Under the pieces are notes generated by a model. It did no database searches. It was not told the DNA's origin and worked only from the letters and a program-made list of their open reading frames with translations. Source: Miltoncostaea sp050249835 (GTDB taxonomy: Bacteria > Actinomycetota > Thermoleophilia > Miltoncostaeales > Miltoncostaeaceae). From it: a stretch of 64,000 nt of DNA. Location: positions 1-64,000 of the forward strand of contig JBFWPT010000011.1 of NCBI GenBank assembly GCA_050249835.1, given 5' to 3'. Each line of letters opens with the position of its first letter. Within the stretch, counting starts at the first letter, position 1. The translations under genes and the position numbers were made by a program. Shown in pieces: positions 53,526 to 62,882 of this stretch.

Positions 53526-53557
53526 GCGTCTTGAGCGGCCGGCGGGGAGGCGGGCGA

Positions 53558-55546
53558 TCAGCCGAAGGCGGCCCACCCCCGCGGCGCCAGGGTGCCGAGG
53601 TCGCTGCCCATGATCCCGGCGTCGGAGACCGTGTAGAGGGTGGTCCCCACGACCAGGGAGCGGCGGACCGGCGCCCAGTCGACGTCCGGGTCGCCCGGAT
53701 GCGCGACGCGGGCGATCGGCGTGATGCCGGTGGCGCGGTCGACGTTCAGGCCCACCGCGCCGAGGAACGCGCTTCGTCCCGGCCCGCCGTAGGCCTGCAC
53801 CGGCAGCACCAGGAGCTTCGACTGCGGCCACCACAGGAACGCGTGGTGGTCCGACTCGGCCTCGCTCCAGTCGGTGTCCAGCGACCGCTGGGCGATCCGC
53901 GCCGGCCGCGACGGGTCCGAGACGTCGAACAGGGAGACCTGGGTCCCCTGGGTCCGCCCCTGCGCGTCCGCGGCCTGGCCAACGCCGATCAGGGTCGTGT
54001 CGTCCACCGGGTGCAGGTACGAGGAGAAGCCCGGGATCTTGAGCTCGCCGCGCAGGACCGGGGCGGCCGGGTCGGAGAGGTCGAGGGCGTAGAGCGGATC
54101 GGTCTGGCGGAATGTCACGACGTACCCGCGGTCGCCGAGGAAGCGCACCGAGTAGATCCGCTCGCCGCGGCCCAGGCCGCGCACCTCGCCGGTGCGGACC
54201 AGGCGCCCGCCGGACTGCGCGAGGACGGTCACCCGGCTCTCGCTGGGCTCGGCCGCGTCCTGCGGCTCCCACCACTCGGGCTCCTCGGTCGTCGCGACGC
54301 GCAGGTGGCCCTCGTGCTCGGACAGGGAGAACTGGTTGAGCGGATAGCCGGCCACGACGCCGCTCGCCCGGTAGTCGGTGCGCGCTGGGTCCGACGTGTC
54401 GAGCTTGTGGATCTGGGTCGCGCCCCGCGGCGGGGCCGCCGCCCCGTCCACCTGGGGCGCCCATCGCGGCGTGGCGACGTAGAGGGCGGACGGCGAGGCG
54501 TACACGACCTCGCCGTCGGTCAGGATCGTGTCGGTGTCGGTGAGCGAGAGGCCCGCGCCGACGCCGACCGTGAGGACGGTGATCGTCCCGAGGCCCGCGT
54601 TCTGCGTGGGCCGGCTCACGGCGCCGCACGGCACGCCGCGCCGGACCGTCCTCCCGGAGGCCGCGTCGCGCACCGTCACCCGCGGCAGCCACGCCGCCGC
54701 CGGGGCCGTCGTCACCGCCCGCCGGTTGGCGCGCCGGGCGGCGCGCCGCGCCGCCGTCGTGTCGCCGGCGGGCGAGGTCTGGGGGATGCGCGGGGCGGCG
54801 GAGCCGCTCACCACGAGGCGCACCGCGCCGCCGGCGGCGCGGGCGGCGACCAGGCCGCCGTCGGCGCGCAGGCGCGACACCTCGCGCGGCTGCGCGGGGT
54901 CGGTCACGTCCAGCGCCACCACGACCGTCACGGGGGGCGCGAACACGGGGACCGTCGTCTGAGCGATCCGCGAGGTGGCGGGCAGCGGGACGGCGCCGCC
55001 GGGGGCGTCGCCGATCACCACGAGCCGATTCCCCATGAGCAGCAGGCCGGTGGGGGAGACGCCCCTCAGCGTCGTCGTGCCGATGCGCCGGGGCGCCCCG
55101 CCGGTGACGTCCACCGCCTCCACGCCGCCCGCGGCGATGGCGAACACGGTGCGGCCGTCGGTCTCGACGAGGTCCGGCTCGTCGACGCCGGCCTCCTGCA
55201 CGTTGGTGCCCGAGAAGTCGACGCCCGCGGCCGGCGTGGCGGCGCGCAGCGGGGTCGACGCGACGGGGGAGTCCTCCGCCCCGGGGGCGGCGGGCGGCAG
55301 CGGCCGGACGTTGCCGAGGCCCCAGGGCCCGGTCTGCGCCAGGGCCCGGCGGCGCACGTGGGTCAGGAACCGCTCGCAGGAGGCGAAGCGGGCCAGGGCG
55401 GGCTTGGCGGCCTTCCTCGCCTGCTCGGCGGCCGGGTGGGCCGGGTAGGCGGGTGGCCCCCCGGAGCCGCCCCCCGCGCCGAACGCCACGGCGATCGCCG
55501 TCGCGCCGACGGCCGCCGCGGTCCCCACGATCACGAGCCGCCTCAT
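53558..55546 (-). CDS. Secreted beta-propeller protein (PF09826 type)
   Basis: This 662-residue protein starts with a signal sequence or anchor (MRRLVIVGTAAAVGATAIAV). After a Pro/Ala linker comes the family hallmark SGTNVQEAGVDEPDLVETDG and a series of blades (TVFAIAAGGVEAVDV, LVVIGDAPGG, DRGYVVTFRQTDPLYALDLSDPAAP, DTTLIGVGQAADA, QVSLFDVSDPSRP). The motif SYLHPVDD and WSEAESDHHAFLWWPQ are also typical. The role of this domain outside the cell is unknown. A GGAGGTGG ribosome binding site supports ATG 55546. Confidence 0.88.
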   Translation of the reverse strand: MRRLVIVGTAAAVGATAIAVAFGAGGGSGGPPAYPAHPAAEQARKAAKPALARFASCERFLTHVRRRALAQTGPWGLGNVRPLPPAAPGAEDSPVASTPLRAATPAAGVDFSGTNVQEAGVDEPDLVETDGRTVFAIAAGGVEAVDVTGGAPRRIGTTTLRGVSPTGLLLMGNRLVVIGDAPGGAVPLPATSRIAQTTVPVFAPPVTVVVALDVTDPAQPREVSRLRADGGLVAARAAGGAVRLVVSGSAAPRIPQTSPAGDTTAARRAARRANRRAVTTAPAAAWLPRVTVRDAASGRTVRRGVPCGAVSRPTQNAGLGTITVLTVGVGAGLSLTDTDTILTDGEVVYASPSALYVATPRWAPQVDGAAAPPRGATQIHKLDTSDPARTDYRASGVVAGYPLNQFSLSEHEGHLRVATTEEPEWWEPQDAAEPSESRVTVLAQSGGRLVRTGEVRGLGRGERIYSVRFLGDRGYVVTFRQTDPLYALDLSDPAAPVLRGELKIPGFSSYLHPVDDTTLIGVGQAADAQGRTQGTQVSLFDVSDPSRPARIAQRSLDTDWSEAESDHHAFLWWPQSKLLVLPVQAYGGPGRSAFLGAVGLNVDRATGITPIARVAHPGDPDVDWAPVRRSLVVGTTLYTVSDAGIMGSDLGTLAPRGWAAFG

Positions 55547-55634
55547 CCGCCACCTCCGCCGGGCCGCGGGCCCCCGGGTGGGCCCCTCGGGGATCATCCG
55601 CCGCCGCGCCCCGTCGCGTCACGGGCCGGGGGGA

Positions 55635-56702
55635 TCAGATGGCCGGGGCGGCCTCCCCGGCCGGCGCCGGGTCGAGCGCCATCGCGTCCGCGATGAGCTC
55701 GTAGGAGCGCCGGCGGGCCTCGTGCGAGTGGACGATCGTGACCACGAGCAGCTCCTCGGCGCCGTACTCCTCGGCGACGGCCCGCAGGCCGTCGGCGACC
55801 GTCGCCGGGCCGCCCACCACCATCCGGCGCGAGCCGCGCCGCAGGGGCTCGCCGGGCGCCGGGCGGCGGCGGGCGCCGTCCTCGCGCAGCCACTCCTGCG
55901 CCCGCTCCGGCGTGGGGACGGCGATGAGCTGTCCGCGGCGCAGCAGGCGCATCGCCATCGTCACGCTTGCGGCCAGGTGCTCCGCCTCCTCGTCGGTGTC
56001 GGCGCAGATGGCCGACACGCCGGCGATGACGCGCGGGGCCTCCAGCTCCGCCGACGGCTCGAAGCGGTCGCGGTAGTCGGCGGCGATCAGCGCGCCGAGC
56101 GGGTTGATGAAGTCCGCGAAGGCGTAGGGCAGGCCCGCCTCGGCGGCCCACAGGGCGCTCTGCGGTGACGAGCCGAGCAGCCACAGCGCGGGGGCGGCGG
56201 GCAGCCCCGGCAGGGCGGCGAGCCGGGCGAACGGGTGGTCCCGGGGCAGCTCGTCGCGCAGGTACGCCATCAGCTCGCCGAGCTGCTGGGGGAAGTCGTC
56301 CGGCGACGCCTCGCGGCGGTCTCGCTGGAGCGCGTAGGTCGTGGTGGGGTCGGTGCCGGCGGCGCGGCCGATGCCGAGGTCGATGCGCCCCGGGAACAGC
56401 CCGGACAGGACGCTGAACGACTCGGCGACCTTGAGGGGGCTGTAGTGCGGCAGCATCACCCCGCCGCTGCCCACCCGCATCGTGCGCGTGGCCGAGGCGA
56501 TCGGGCCGATGAGGGCCTCGGGGCTCGCGCCGGCGAGCATCGGCCCGCCGTGGTGCTCGGCCACCCAGTACCGCCCGAAGCCCAGCGCCTCGGTGTGCCG
56601 GGCCAGGTCGATGGTGTTGCGGAGCGCCTGGGACCCGTCGGATCCCTCGGGCACGGGGGACTGGTCGAGGACCCCGAGCCGGATGGGTGCGCCGCCGCTC
56701 AC
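55635..56702 (-). CDS. LLM-class flavin-dependent oxidoreductase (luciferase-like, MsnO8 type)
   Basis: This 355-residue luciferase-like enzyme opens IRLGVLDQSPVPEGSDGSQAL and has YWVAEHHGGPMLAGASPEALIG, VGSGGVMLPHYSPLKVAESF and FPGRIDLGIGRAAGTDP, the landmarks of the common FMN-dependent LLM group. The C-terminus includes VGGPATVADGLRAVAEEYGAEELLVVTIVH. Substrate unknown. GTG 56702 is chosen; GTG 56705 is adjacent and in frame. Confidence 0.9.
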   Translation of the reverse strand: MSGGAPIRLGVLDQSPVPEGSDGSQALRNTIDLARHTEALGFGRYWVAEHHGGPMLAGASPEALIGPIASATRTMRVGSGGVMLPHYSPLKVAESFSVLSGLFPGRIDLGIGRAAGTDPTTTYALQRDRREASPDDFPQQLGELMAYLRDELPRDHPFARLAALPGLPAAPALWLLGSSPQSALWAAEAGLPYAFADFINPLGALIAADYRDRFEPSAELEAPRVIAGVSAICADTDEEAEHLAASVTMAMRLLRRGQLIAVPTPERAQEWLREDGARRRPAPGEPLRRGSRRMVVGGPATVADGLRAVAEEYGAEELLVVTIVHSHEARRRSYELIADAMALDPAPAGEAAPAI

Positions 56703-56778
56703 CACCCCATCGTAGGAGGCGTGGGCGGCGGCGCGCCCCGGCCGCGGGGCCCGGTGGCCCGGGCGCCGCGGCGGACGA

Positions 56779-57975
56779 TCAGTTGATCGGGCCGGAGTCG
56801 GGGCTCTTCCACCAGTCGAACAGCCGCTGCACGTTGCCCGACGGGTCGATGGCGACCGCGACCAGGTTGTGCTTGGTGGAGTTCCAGACGATCCACGCCC
56901 CACCGTCGCCGCGGAAGCAGACGACCCGGTTGTCGGGGCCGTCCCAGGTGCCCTCGGCGGGGACGCCCTCCTCGCAGGTCTGGCCCTCGCCGCGCTCGAT
57001 GTCGTTCGCGGTGAGGTAGCCCTGGTAGGTCGTCCGCATGTCCTCGGCGCTGCCGAACTCCTCGTAGTACACGCGGTGGTCGCCGGTCTCGCAGCGCACG
57101 CTGGCGGTGGCGAGGCTCGCGCGAGCGGCCTCCGAGGTGCGGACGCAGTTGTCCGCGGTGGCGGCCGGGACGTGGGTGAGCAGGGAGATCTCCTCCGCGT
57201 TCGGGAACGGGTCGGAGGCCGTGGTGTCCGTGCCCGGGGCCGTGGTCACCGGGGCGGTGGTGGTGCCGGGCGTCGTGGTCGTCTCCGCGGCCGCGGGGGC
57301 GCCGGCGACGCGGCCGTGCCAGGCGATGGCGGCGTTGCGGACGTCGTCGGTCACCGACTCGTTGCCGGTGCTGGCCATCTGGAGCCCGTACACGTAGGCG
57401 CCGTCGGCGAAGAGCACCTGGGCGCCGGAGACGGGGATGCCGCCCTCGGCCGTCCCCGAGATCTCGACGCCCTTGGCACCGGGGATCTCGTCGATGGTGA
57501 ACTGCGTGGCCGTCAGGCCCGGCTCGTCGGAGAGGTCGGACACCTTCGCGACCACCTGGTCCACGACGCCCTGCGCGGAGCCCGCGTCGACCTCGGCCAC
57601 GAAGGCGAGCGCGTACGAGTTCAGGTCCTCGGTCTTGAAGCTGGTCGTGAGGCCGCGCGTGAAGCCGGCGGAGGTCAGGATCGCGCGGTCCGACTCGGCG
57701 TCGTCGCTCTCGCTGACCGCGTCGACGAACCCGGTCAGGTCGGTGACCTCGCTCGCCTCGATCGGGAGCGCCGTGAACTCGGACGCGGTGAGCGCGCGCT
57801 GCTCGAGGGTGAGCGGCGAGGCCGTCGGCGTCGCCGTCGTCGTGCCCCCGGAGGTCACCACGACGGTGGTCGTCCCCCCGCTGGAGCTCTCGCCGCCGCA
57901 GCCCGCGACGACGGCGCCCGCGACGACCAGCGCCGCGCAGGTCGCGGCGAGGCGCCTGATGGTCTGTGTGGTCAC
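56779..57975 (-). CDS. Lipoprotein of unknown function
   Basis: This 398-residue exported protein has a lipobox (AGAVVAGC, Cys27) after a hydrophobic signal. A Ser/Thr/Gly-rich linker follows, then a mixed domain (RALTASEFTALPIEASEVTDL, SYALAFVAEVDAGSAQGVVDQVVAKV), a second Thr/Pro linker and a C-terminal domain with four cysteines (DNCVRTSE, VRCETGD, QTCEEG, VVCFRGDGG). I do not recognise the family. GAGGGG precedes the GTG. Confidence 0.75.
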   Translation of the reverse strand: MTTQTIRRLAATCAALVVAGAVVAGCGGESSSGGTTTVVVTSGGTTTATPTASPLTLEQRALTASEFTALPIEASEVTDLTGFVDAVSESDDAESDRAILTSAGFTRGLTTSFKTEDLNSYALAFVAEVDAGSAQGVVDQVVAKVSDLSDEPGLTATQFTIDEIPGAKGVEISGTAEGGIPVSGAQVLFADGAYVYGLQMASTGNESVTDDVRNAAIAWHGRVAGAPAAAETTTTPGTTTAPVTTAPGTDTTASDPFPNAEEISLLTHVPAATADNCVRTSEAARASLATASVRCETGDHRVYYEEFGSAEDMRTTYQGYLTANDIERGEGQTCEEGVPAEGTWDGPDNRVVCFRGDGGAWIVWNSTKHNLVAVAIDPSGNVQRLFDWWKSPDSGPIN

Positions 57976-58131
57976 TGCCCCTCGTTCCCCTGTGGTTTCC
58001 CTGGACGCGCACACGATCGGCACCGGGCGCCCCGATCTGAGGACCGGGGCGGTGGCGGGGACGTTACGAACCGGCAGGGCCCGATTGCACCCACCCGGAG
58101 GGTCAGGCTGCGCCGACGGAGGGACAGGCCG

Positions 58132-58150
58132 CGCCCCCCGGCCGGGGGCG
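58132..58150 (-). terminator. Hairpin terminator after the SDR gene
   Basis: CGCCCCC / GGGGGCG (7 bp) with loop CGGCC lies 6 bases beyond the stop of the leftward SDR gene at 58157. Confidence 0.5.
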
Positions 58151-58156
58151 TCCGGG

Positions 58157-58849
58157 TCAGGCCCTCCCGTAGACCGGGATCGCGGCGCCGGTCACCGCGG
58201 ACGCCTCCCGCGAGCAGAGGAAGGCCACGACCTCGCCGATCTCGCGCGGCCGCACCCAGGAGCCGTGGTCGGCGTCCGGGTTGGCGGCCCGGTTCGCCGG
58301 GGTGTCGATGACCGACGGGAGGACGCAGTTGACGGCCACCCCGTCGCGGCGGACCTCCTCGCTGGCGGCCTCCACCAGGGCGATGACCGCGGCCTTCGAC
58401 GCCGCGTAGGCGCTCGCGCCGGGGAACGGCCGCCAGGCGGCGCGACTGCCGACGGCGACGACCCGCCCCGCGCCGCGCGCGGCCATGCCCGGCAGCACGG
58501 CGCCGAGGGCGATCGCCACCGAGCGGGCGTTGAGCGCGAACTGGCGGTCCCAGTCCTCCGTGCTCTGGTCGCCGAGGGGGTGGCCGTCGAGGTAGCCGCC
58601 GACGAGCGGCACCATGCCCCACACGGGGCCCGACGCCTCCACCAGGCGGCCGAAGTCGTCCGCGTCGAGCACGTCGCAGCGCTCCAGGCGGCAGCGCCCC
58701 CGGAGGTCGGACGGGAAGTTCTCCAGCTCCCGCTCCACGATCCAGGTGACGATGATGTCGTGGCCCGCGTCCGCGAGGGCGCCCACCACGCCGACCCCCA
58801 GCCCGCCGGTGCCCCCGGTCACGATCGTCACGCCCTCGCCCCGGCTCAT
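58157..58849 (-). CDS. Short-chain dehydrogenase/reductase
   Basis: This 230-residue classical SDR has the nucleotide loop TGGTGGLGVGV near the start and the catalytic AYAASK (Tyr and Lys), with Ser in VAVGSRAAW. The C-terminal GSWVRPREIGEVVAFLCS and SAVTGAAIPVYG are usual. The acidic D in CDVLDADD suggests adenine-ribose contact, but cofactor choice is uncertain. Substrate unknown. Confidence 0.92.
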   Translation of the reverse strand: MSRGEGVTIVTGGTGGLGVGVVGALADAGHDIIVTWIVERELENFPSDLRGRCRLERCDVLDADDFGRLVEASGPVWGMVPLVGGYLDGHPLGDQSTEDWDRQFALNARSVAIALGAVLPGMAARGAGRVVAVGSRAAWRPFPGASAYAASKAAVIALVEAASEEVRRDGVAVNCVLPSVIDTPANRAANPDADHGSWVRPREIGEVVAFLCSREASAVTGAAIPVYGRA

Positions 58850-58916
58850 CCGCGTCCTCCGTCGTGTGTGGTCCGCGGCCGAGCCTCGCAGGGCGCGGGC
58901 GGGTTCGCCAGGGCTC

Positions 58917-59987
58917 CTACGCCTCCGCGACCAGCGGCTCGGGGACCGGGCCGCCGCGGCCCAGCAGGCGCGGGCCGAGCCAGGCGAGCGCGGCCGCCCC
59001 GAGGGCGAGCGACGTGATGAGCGCGGTGGCCTGGACGGCCACGCTGAACGCGAGCGCGGTGCTGGCGGGCAGCCCGTAGGCGAGGGCCAGGGCGGGCACG
59101 AGCACCACCTCGCGGGCGCCCGCGCCGCCCGGGGCGATCGGCAGCGCGCCCGCGAGGGCGATGAGGCAGAAGGCGAGGGCGGCGGCGGCGGCCGGGGCGC
59201 CGAGGGCCATGAGCAGGGCGGCCAGGCTCAGCATGCGGGCGACGACGAGCACGAGGCCGAGGGCGGCGGCGGTGCGGGCCGCCGGGCCGTCGGTGACCAC
59301 GGCCGCGCCCTCCCCGACCCGCCGGGCCGAGGCGCGGGTCCGCCGCGGGATGAGGCGGGCGAGCCGCCGGCCGGCGCCGAGCCTCCAGGCGATCGCCGCG
59401 ACCACGATCGCCACGACCGCCGCCGCGGCCGTCCAGCGCAGGCCGGCCGCCGGCCCGGGCAGCGGGACCACGAGGGTCAGCGCGACGACCGCGACGGCGG
59501 TGACGACGCCCTCCACGAGCTTGTAGCCGGCGATGCCGCCCACGATGCGCAGGGTCCCCGCCTCGGCACCCCCGGGGTGGCGGCGGACGAGCGCGGCGCG
59601 GGCCGTCTCGCCGAGGCAGGCGGGCAGGATCTCGCAGGCGGCGCGGGCCATCCAGTGCATGCCGAGCGCCGTGCCGAGCGGGACGCCGCGGACGCCGCCG
59701 GAGGTCTGGCAGACCGCCCACATCGCCCCGCCGGCCGTCTGGGCGACGGCGTACAGGGCGAGCGCCGCGGCGAGCATCTGCGGGTCGGCGCCTCCGAGGG
59801 CCGACGCCGCGGCGCCCAGGTCCAGGCGGCTCGCCCCGTACACGGCCACGGCGACGAGCGCCGTCGCGAGGGTCACGGCGCCGATCGTGCGCACGGAGGG
59901 GCGCCGCCGGCGGGGGACGGCCTGGATGTCGGGGCGGAGGGGGTCCAGGAGGAGGGGGGTCGCGGAGGGCTCGCGGCCGGCGGGCAC
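58917..59987 (-). CDS. Flippase-like membrane protein (UPF0104/LPG synthase TM type)
   Basis: This 356-residue membrane protein has about eight helices in the pattern of the lysylphosphatidylglycerol synthase transmembrane region (GlyS/AglD-like). Conserved-looking parts are WMARAACEILPACLGETARAALVRR, IAGYKLVEGVVTAVAVVAL and IALAGALPIAPGGAGAREVVLVPAL, with the Pro-Gly-Gly-x-G turn diagnostic for this family. Such proteins move or modify lipids. The start is probably GTG 59987, but the N-terminal 30 residues are poorly constrained. Confidence 0.82.
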   Translation of the reverse strand: MPAGREPSATPLLLDPLRPDIQAVPRRRRPSVRTIGAVTLATALVAVAVYGASRLDLGAAASALGGADPQMLAAALALYAVAQTAGGAMWAVCQTSGGVRGVPLGTALGMHWMARAACEILPACLGETARAALVRRHPGGAEAGTLRIVGGIAGYKLVEGVVTAVAVVALTLVVPLPGPAAGLRWTAAAAVVAIVVAAIAWRLGAGRRLARLIPRRTRASARRVGEGAAVVTDGPAARTAAALGLVLVVARMLSLAALLMALGAPAAAAALAFCLIALAGALPIAPGGAGAREVVLVPALALAYGLPASTALAFSVAVQATALITSLALGAAALAWLGPRLLGRGGPVPEPLVAEA

Positions 59988-60046
59988 GGTAGCAGCGCGA
60001 CGGGCCGCGACGCGAGCCCGAGGTTCGCCGGGGCCCTCGTCCGGCG

Positions 60047-60064
60047 TGCGATCAATTGATCGCA
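60047..60064. promoter_or_regulatory. Perfect 18-bp palindrome in divergent promoter region
   Basis: TGCGATCAATTGATCGCA is fully self-complementary and AT-rich at its centre in otherwise GC-rich DNA. It lies in the 190-base gap between a leftward membrane protein gene and the rightward RibD-type pair, so it is a candidate operator for either. No adjacent regulator gene is present. Confidence 0.55.
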
Positions 60065-60177
60065 GGGGTACCGATCAGCCGAACAGGACCGATGAGATCG
60101 GCCCCGGCACGGTGTCGAAACGGGTGACCCCCGTTCGTCGCACGGTCGACGGCGGTCCGACGCAGGAGGAGAGAGGG

Positions 60178-60795
60178 ATGCGAAGGCTGGTGGTGCAGGA
60201 GTTCGTGACGCTGGACGGCGTCATCCAGGCGCCGGGGGCGCCCGACGAGGACCGCGACGGCGGGTTCGCGCGCGGTGGATGGCTCGTGCCGCTGCTCGAC
60301 GAGGCCTTCATGGAGCGGATCGTGGCCTGGGTGGCCGACGCCGGCGCGCTGATGCTCGGCCGCGGCACCTACGAGACGTTCGTGCAGCACTGGCCGCTCA
60401 CCGAGCCGGACGACCCCGTGGGGAGCGTCTTCAACCGCATCCCGAAGTACGTCGCCTCGCGGACGCTGGCGGGGGCGGACTGGGAGGGCACGACCGTCAT
60501 CGCGGACGTCCCCGACGAGGTGCGGGCACTGAAGGAGCAGGACGGCGGCGACATCCAGGTGCACGGCAGCGCCGGGCTCCTCCAGACCCTCCTGCGCGAG
60601 GACCTCGTGGACGAGCTGCGGCTCATGCTCACGCCGGTCGTCGTCGGGCCCGGCAAGCGGCTGTTCGGCGAGGGCACCGCGCCCGGCGCCTTCGAGCTGG
60701 TGGACCTGGAGCGCCTGCCCACCGGCATCGTCCTGCAGACCTACCGCCGCGACGGCGCCCTCACCATGGGCTCGTTCGGCCTGGAGGCGGAGTGA
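60178..60795 (+). CDS. RibD C-terminal / dihydrofolate-reductase-like protein 1
   Basis: This 205-residue protein has the RibD-C fold: RRLVVQEFVTLDGVIQAPG, ALMLGRGTYETFVQHWP, KYVASRTLAGADWEGTTVI, DIQVHGSAGLLQTLLREDLVDELRLMLTPVVVGPGKRLF (in parts). Such stand-alone proteins are NADPH-dependent reductases of unknown substrate. The ribosome binding site AGGAGGAG precedes the ATG. The next gene overlaps by ATGA-like coupling. Confidence 0.9.
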   Translation: MRRLVVQEFVTLDGVIQAPGAPDEDRDGGFARGGWLVPLLDEAFMERIVAWVADAGALMLGRGTYETFVQHWPLTEPDDPVGSVFNRIPKYVASRTLAGADWEGTTVIADVPDEVRALKEQDGGDIQVHGSAGLLQTLLREDLVDELRLMLTPVVVGPGKRLFGEGTAPGAFELVDLERLPTGIVLQTYRRDGALTMGSFGLEAE

Positions 60796-61409
60796 TGGCG
60801 GTCTTCGCGCAGCTCTCGCAGTCCATGGACGGCTTCGTCGCCGGCCCGGACGACGGCGTGGACAACCCCATCGGCACCGGCGGGGAGCAGGTGCACGAGT
60901 GGGTGTTCCCGCTGCGGTCGTGGAGGGAGCCCCACGGGCTGGACGGCGGAACCGGGGGCCCGAGCGACGACCTCATGGCCGCCCTCGTCGCCCGCCCCGG
61001 CGCTGCGGTCATGGGCCGGCGCATGTACGACCACGGCGAGGCGCCCTGGGGGGCGGACCCGCCGTTCCACCACCCCGTGTTCGTCGTGACGCACCGGGAG
61101 CGCCCGCCGCGCGAGTGCGAGGGCGGCACCTCGTTCCACTTCGTCACCGACGGCGTGGCCGCCGCCATCGCGCGGGCGACGGAGGCGGCCGGCGGCCGGG
61201 ACGTCCAGATCACGGGCGGCGCCGACGTGCTGCAGCAGGCGCTGGTGGAGGGGCTCGTGGACGAGCTGATCGTCCACGTCACGCCGGTCCTGCTGGGGGG
61301 CGGCGTGCGCCTGCTCGACCGGCCGGAGCTGGCCGGCGTCACCCTGGAGCAGCAGAGCGTGGTGGCGGGCGACGGCGTCGTCCACATCCACCACCGCGTG
61401 GCGCGGTAG
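60795..61409 (+). CDS. RibD C-terminal / dihydrofolate-reductase-like protein 2
   Basis: This 204-residue protein is a paralogue of the preceding one, with FAQLSQSMDGFVAGPDD, AAVMGRRMYDHGEAPW, HPVFVVTHRERPP, DVQITGGADVLQQALVEGLVDELIVHVTPVLLGGGVRL (in parts). The ATG overlaps the preceding TGA. The two may form a heterodimer or act on related substrates; low similarity between them suggests old divergence. It ends 23 bases from the convergent ferritin-like gene. Confidence 0.9.
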   Translation: MAVFAQLSQSMDGFVAGPDDGVDNPIGTGGEQVHEWVFPLRSWREPHGLDGGTGGPSDDLMAALVARPGAAVMGRRMYDHGEAPWGADPPFHHPVFVVTHRERPPRECEGGTSFHFVTDGVAAAIARATEAAGGRDVQITGGADVLQQALVEGLVDELIVHVTPVLLGGGVRLLDRPELAGVTLEQQSVVAGDGVVHIHHRVAR

Positions 61410-61432
61410 CCCCGGGCGGGGAGGGGAGGGGT

Positions 61433-62113
61433 CTACACGACCCCCTCCTCGCGCAGCCGCTCGGCCTCGAGCCGCTCGGCCGCCCACTCTCTCGCCCACG
61501 CCTCGCGGCGGTCGGTGGCCTCCTGGGCCTCGCGCACCTCGTCGGCCCAGCCCTCCTCGGCCCACTGGTCCAGCAGCGTCCGCACATAGCGGGCGTGGTG
61601 GCTCTCGTCGGCGATGATCTCGGCGATCCGCTCCGCGACGACCGGGTCGGCCTCCTCGAACGTGCGCCGGTGGGCCTCGAAGGAGACCAGCGCCCGGGAC
61701 TCGACCGCCTGGAAGAGCGTGAGGATCGGGATGACGCGGTCGAGGCCGACCGTCTCGCCCCGCTGGGGGAGGATCTCCTCGATGTCGTTGAGGGTGTCCA
61801 CGATCAGGCGGCCGCCGATCGTGATGTGGTCGGGCTCGTCGGGCGGGTCGAAGGGCTCGGCGCCCAGCCGGCGCATGATCTCGGCGAAGTAGGCGCCGTG
61901 CTTCTCCTCGTCCGCGGCGTGGCGCGCGAACTTCCGCGCCAGGTCGGGGTCGTCGGTGGTCTCGGAGAGCACGCGGAGCTCCTCGGCCCCCTGGAGCTCG
62001 GCGCAGCGGAAGCTGTTGAGCATCTCGATGCGCTTCTCGGACGACATGCCGGTGAGGAAGTCCGCGTACTCCTCGGGCGTCTGCATCACGTGCGCGGCGT
62101 CGGTCGGGTCCAT
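61433..62113 (-). CDS. Ferritin-like di-iron protein in the biotin operon
   Basis: This 226-residue all-helical protein has two ExxH motifs, E69EKH72 and E170SHH173, each with an upstream Glu (about E39 and E138), the pattern of a ferritin-like di-iron carboxylate site. The C-terminal helix is very charged (WAREWAAERLEAERLREEG). It starts 10 bases after bioD stops, so it is probably in the bio operon. Whether it supplies an oxidative step for biotin or protects the pathway is unknown. Confidence 0.8.
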   Translation of the reverse strand: MDPTDAAHVMQTPEEYADFLTGMSSEKRIEMLNSFRCAELQGAEELRVLSETTDDPDLARKFARHAADEEKHGAYFAEIMRRLGAEPFDPPDEPDHITIGGRLIVDTLNDIEEILPQRGETVGLDRVIPILTLFQAVESRALVSFEAHRRTFEEADPVVAERIAEIIADESHHARYVRTLLDQWAEEGWADEVREAQEATDRREAWAREWAAERLEAERLREEGVV

Positions 62114-62123
62114 TCGGTCCTCC

Positions 62124-62882
62124 TCAGGTGGGTGACGGGGCGGCGAGCCGCGCCTCCGCGGCCCGGCGGAAGCGGGCGGGCGAGAACGTGCCCCCGAGAA
62201 GGGGGTCGAGCCCGGCGGGGCCCAGCTCGGCGAGCCGGCCGGCGCGGCCGCGCTCGACGTCGATCGCCGGGTCGTGGGCGATCGCCCCGAGCAGCGGCAG
62301 CGGCGTCAGGCGGGCGAGGGTCGCGGGGTTGGTGAGTGCGTCGAGGCCCGGCGCGTCGGGGTAGCCGCTCAGCACCACGCCGAGCACGGTGAGGCCGCGG
62401 CGGTGCAGCGCCTCCAGCGTCAGCAGGGTGTGGTTGAGCGTCCCGAGGCCCGGGTGGGCGGCCACGACCACCGGCAGCCGGAGCATCGCCGCGAGCCCCG
62501 CCATGTCGACGCCGTCGGAGAAGGGCACGAGCGCGCCGCCCGCCGCCTCGACGACGACCAGGTCGTAGCGGGCGGAGAGCGCGTCGTACGCCTCCACGAC
62601 GACGCCCGGGTCGAGGCGGACCCCTTCGAGCGACGCCGCCACCATCGGCGCGAGCGGTGCGTCCAGCGCGTACGGGCGGATCGCCTCGACCGGCTCGTCC
62701 AGGCCGAGCAGCGCGGCCGCGAACTCGGCGTCGCCCACCGGCGGCGCCCCGGTCTGGGCGGGCTTCAGGGGCGCCGCGGTCCGGCCGCGGGTTCGCGCCG
62801 CGAGCGCGATGGACGTCGCCACCACCGTCTTGCCGACGCCGGTGCCCGTGCCCATCACGAAGATCCCGGGGACGTCGATCAC
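62124..62882 (-). CDS. bioD: Dethiobiotin synthetase
   Basis: This 252-residue enzyme closes the ureido ring of dethiobiotin from diaminopelargonate, CO2 and ATP. The P-loop is GTGTGVGKTVVATSIA, followed by LKPAQTG, VVEAAGGALVPFSDGVDMAGLA (Mg/CO2 region, in parts) and LGTLNHTLLTLEAL. The GTG start overlaps the bioF stop (GTGA). Acting after BioA and before BioB, neither of which is in the window. Confidence 0.93.
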   Translation of the reverse strand: MIDVPGIFVMGTGTGVGKTVVATSIALAARTRGRTAAPLKPAQTGAPPVGDAEFAAALLGLDEPVEAIRPYALDAPLAPMVAASLEGVRLDPGVVVEAYDALSARYDLVVVEAAGGALVPFSDGVDMAGLAAMLRLPVVVAAHPGLGTLNHTLLTLEALHRRGLTVLGVVLSGYPDAPGLDALTNPATLARLTPLPLLGAIAHDPAIDVERGRAGRLAELGPAGLDPLLGGTFSPARFRRAAEARLAAPSPT

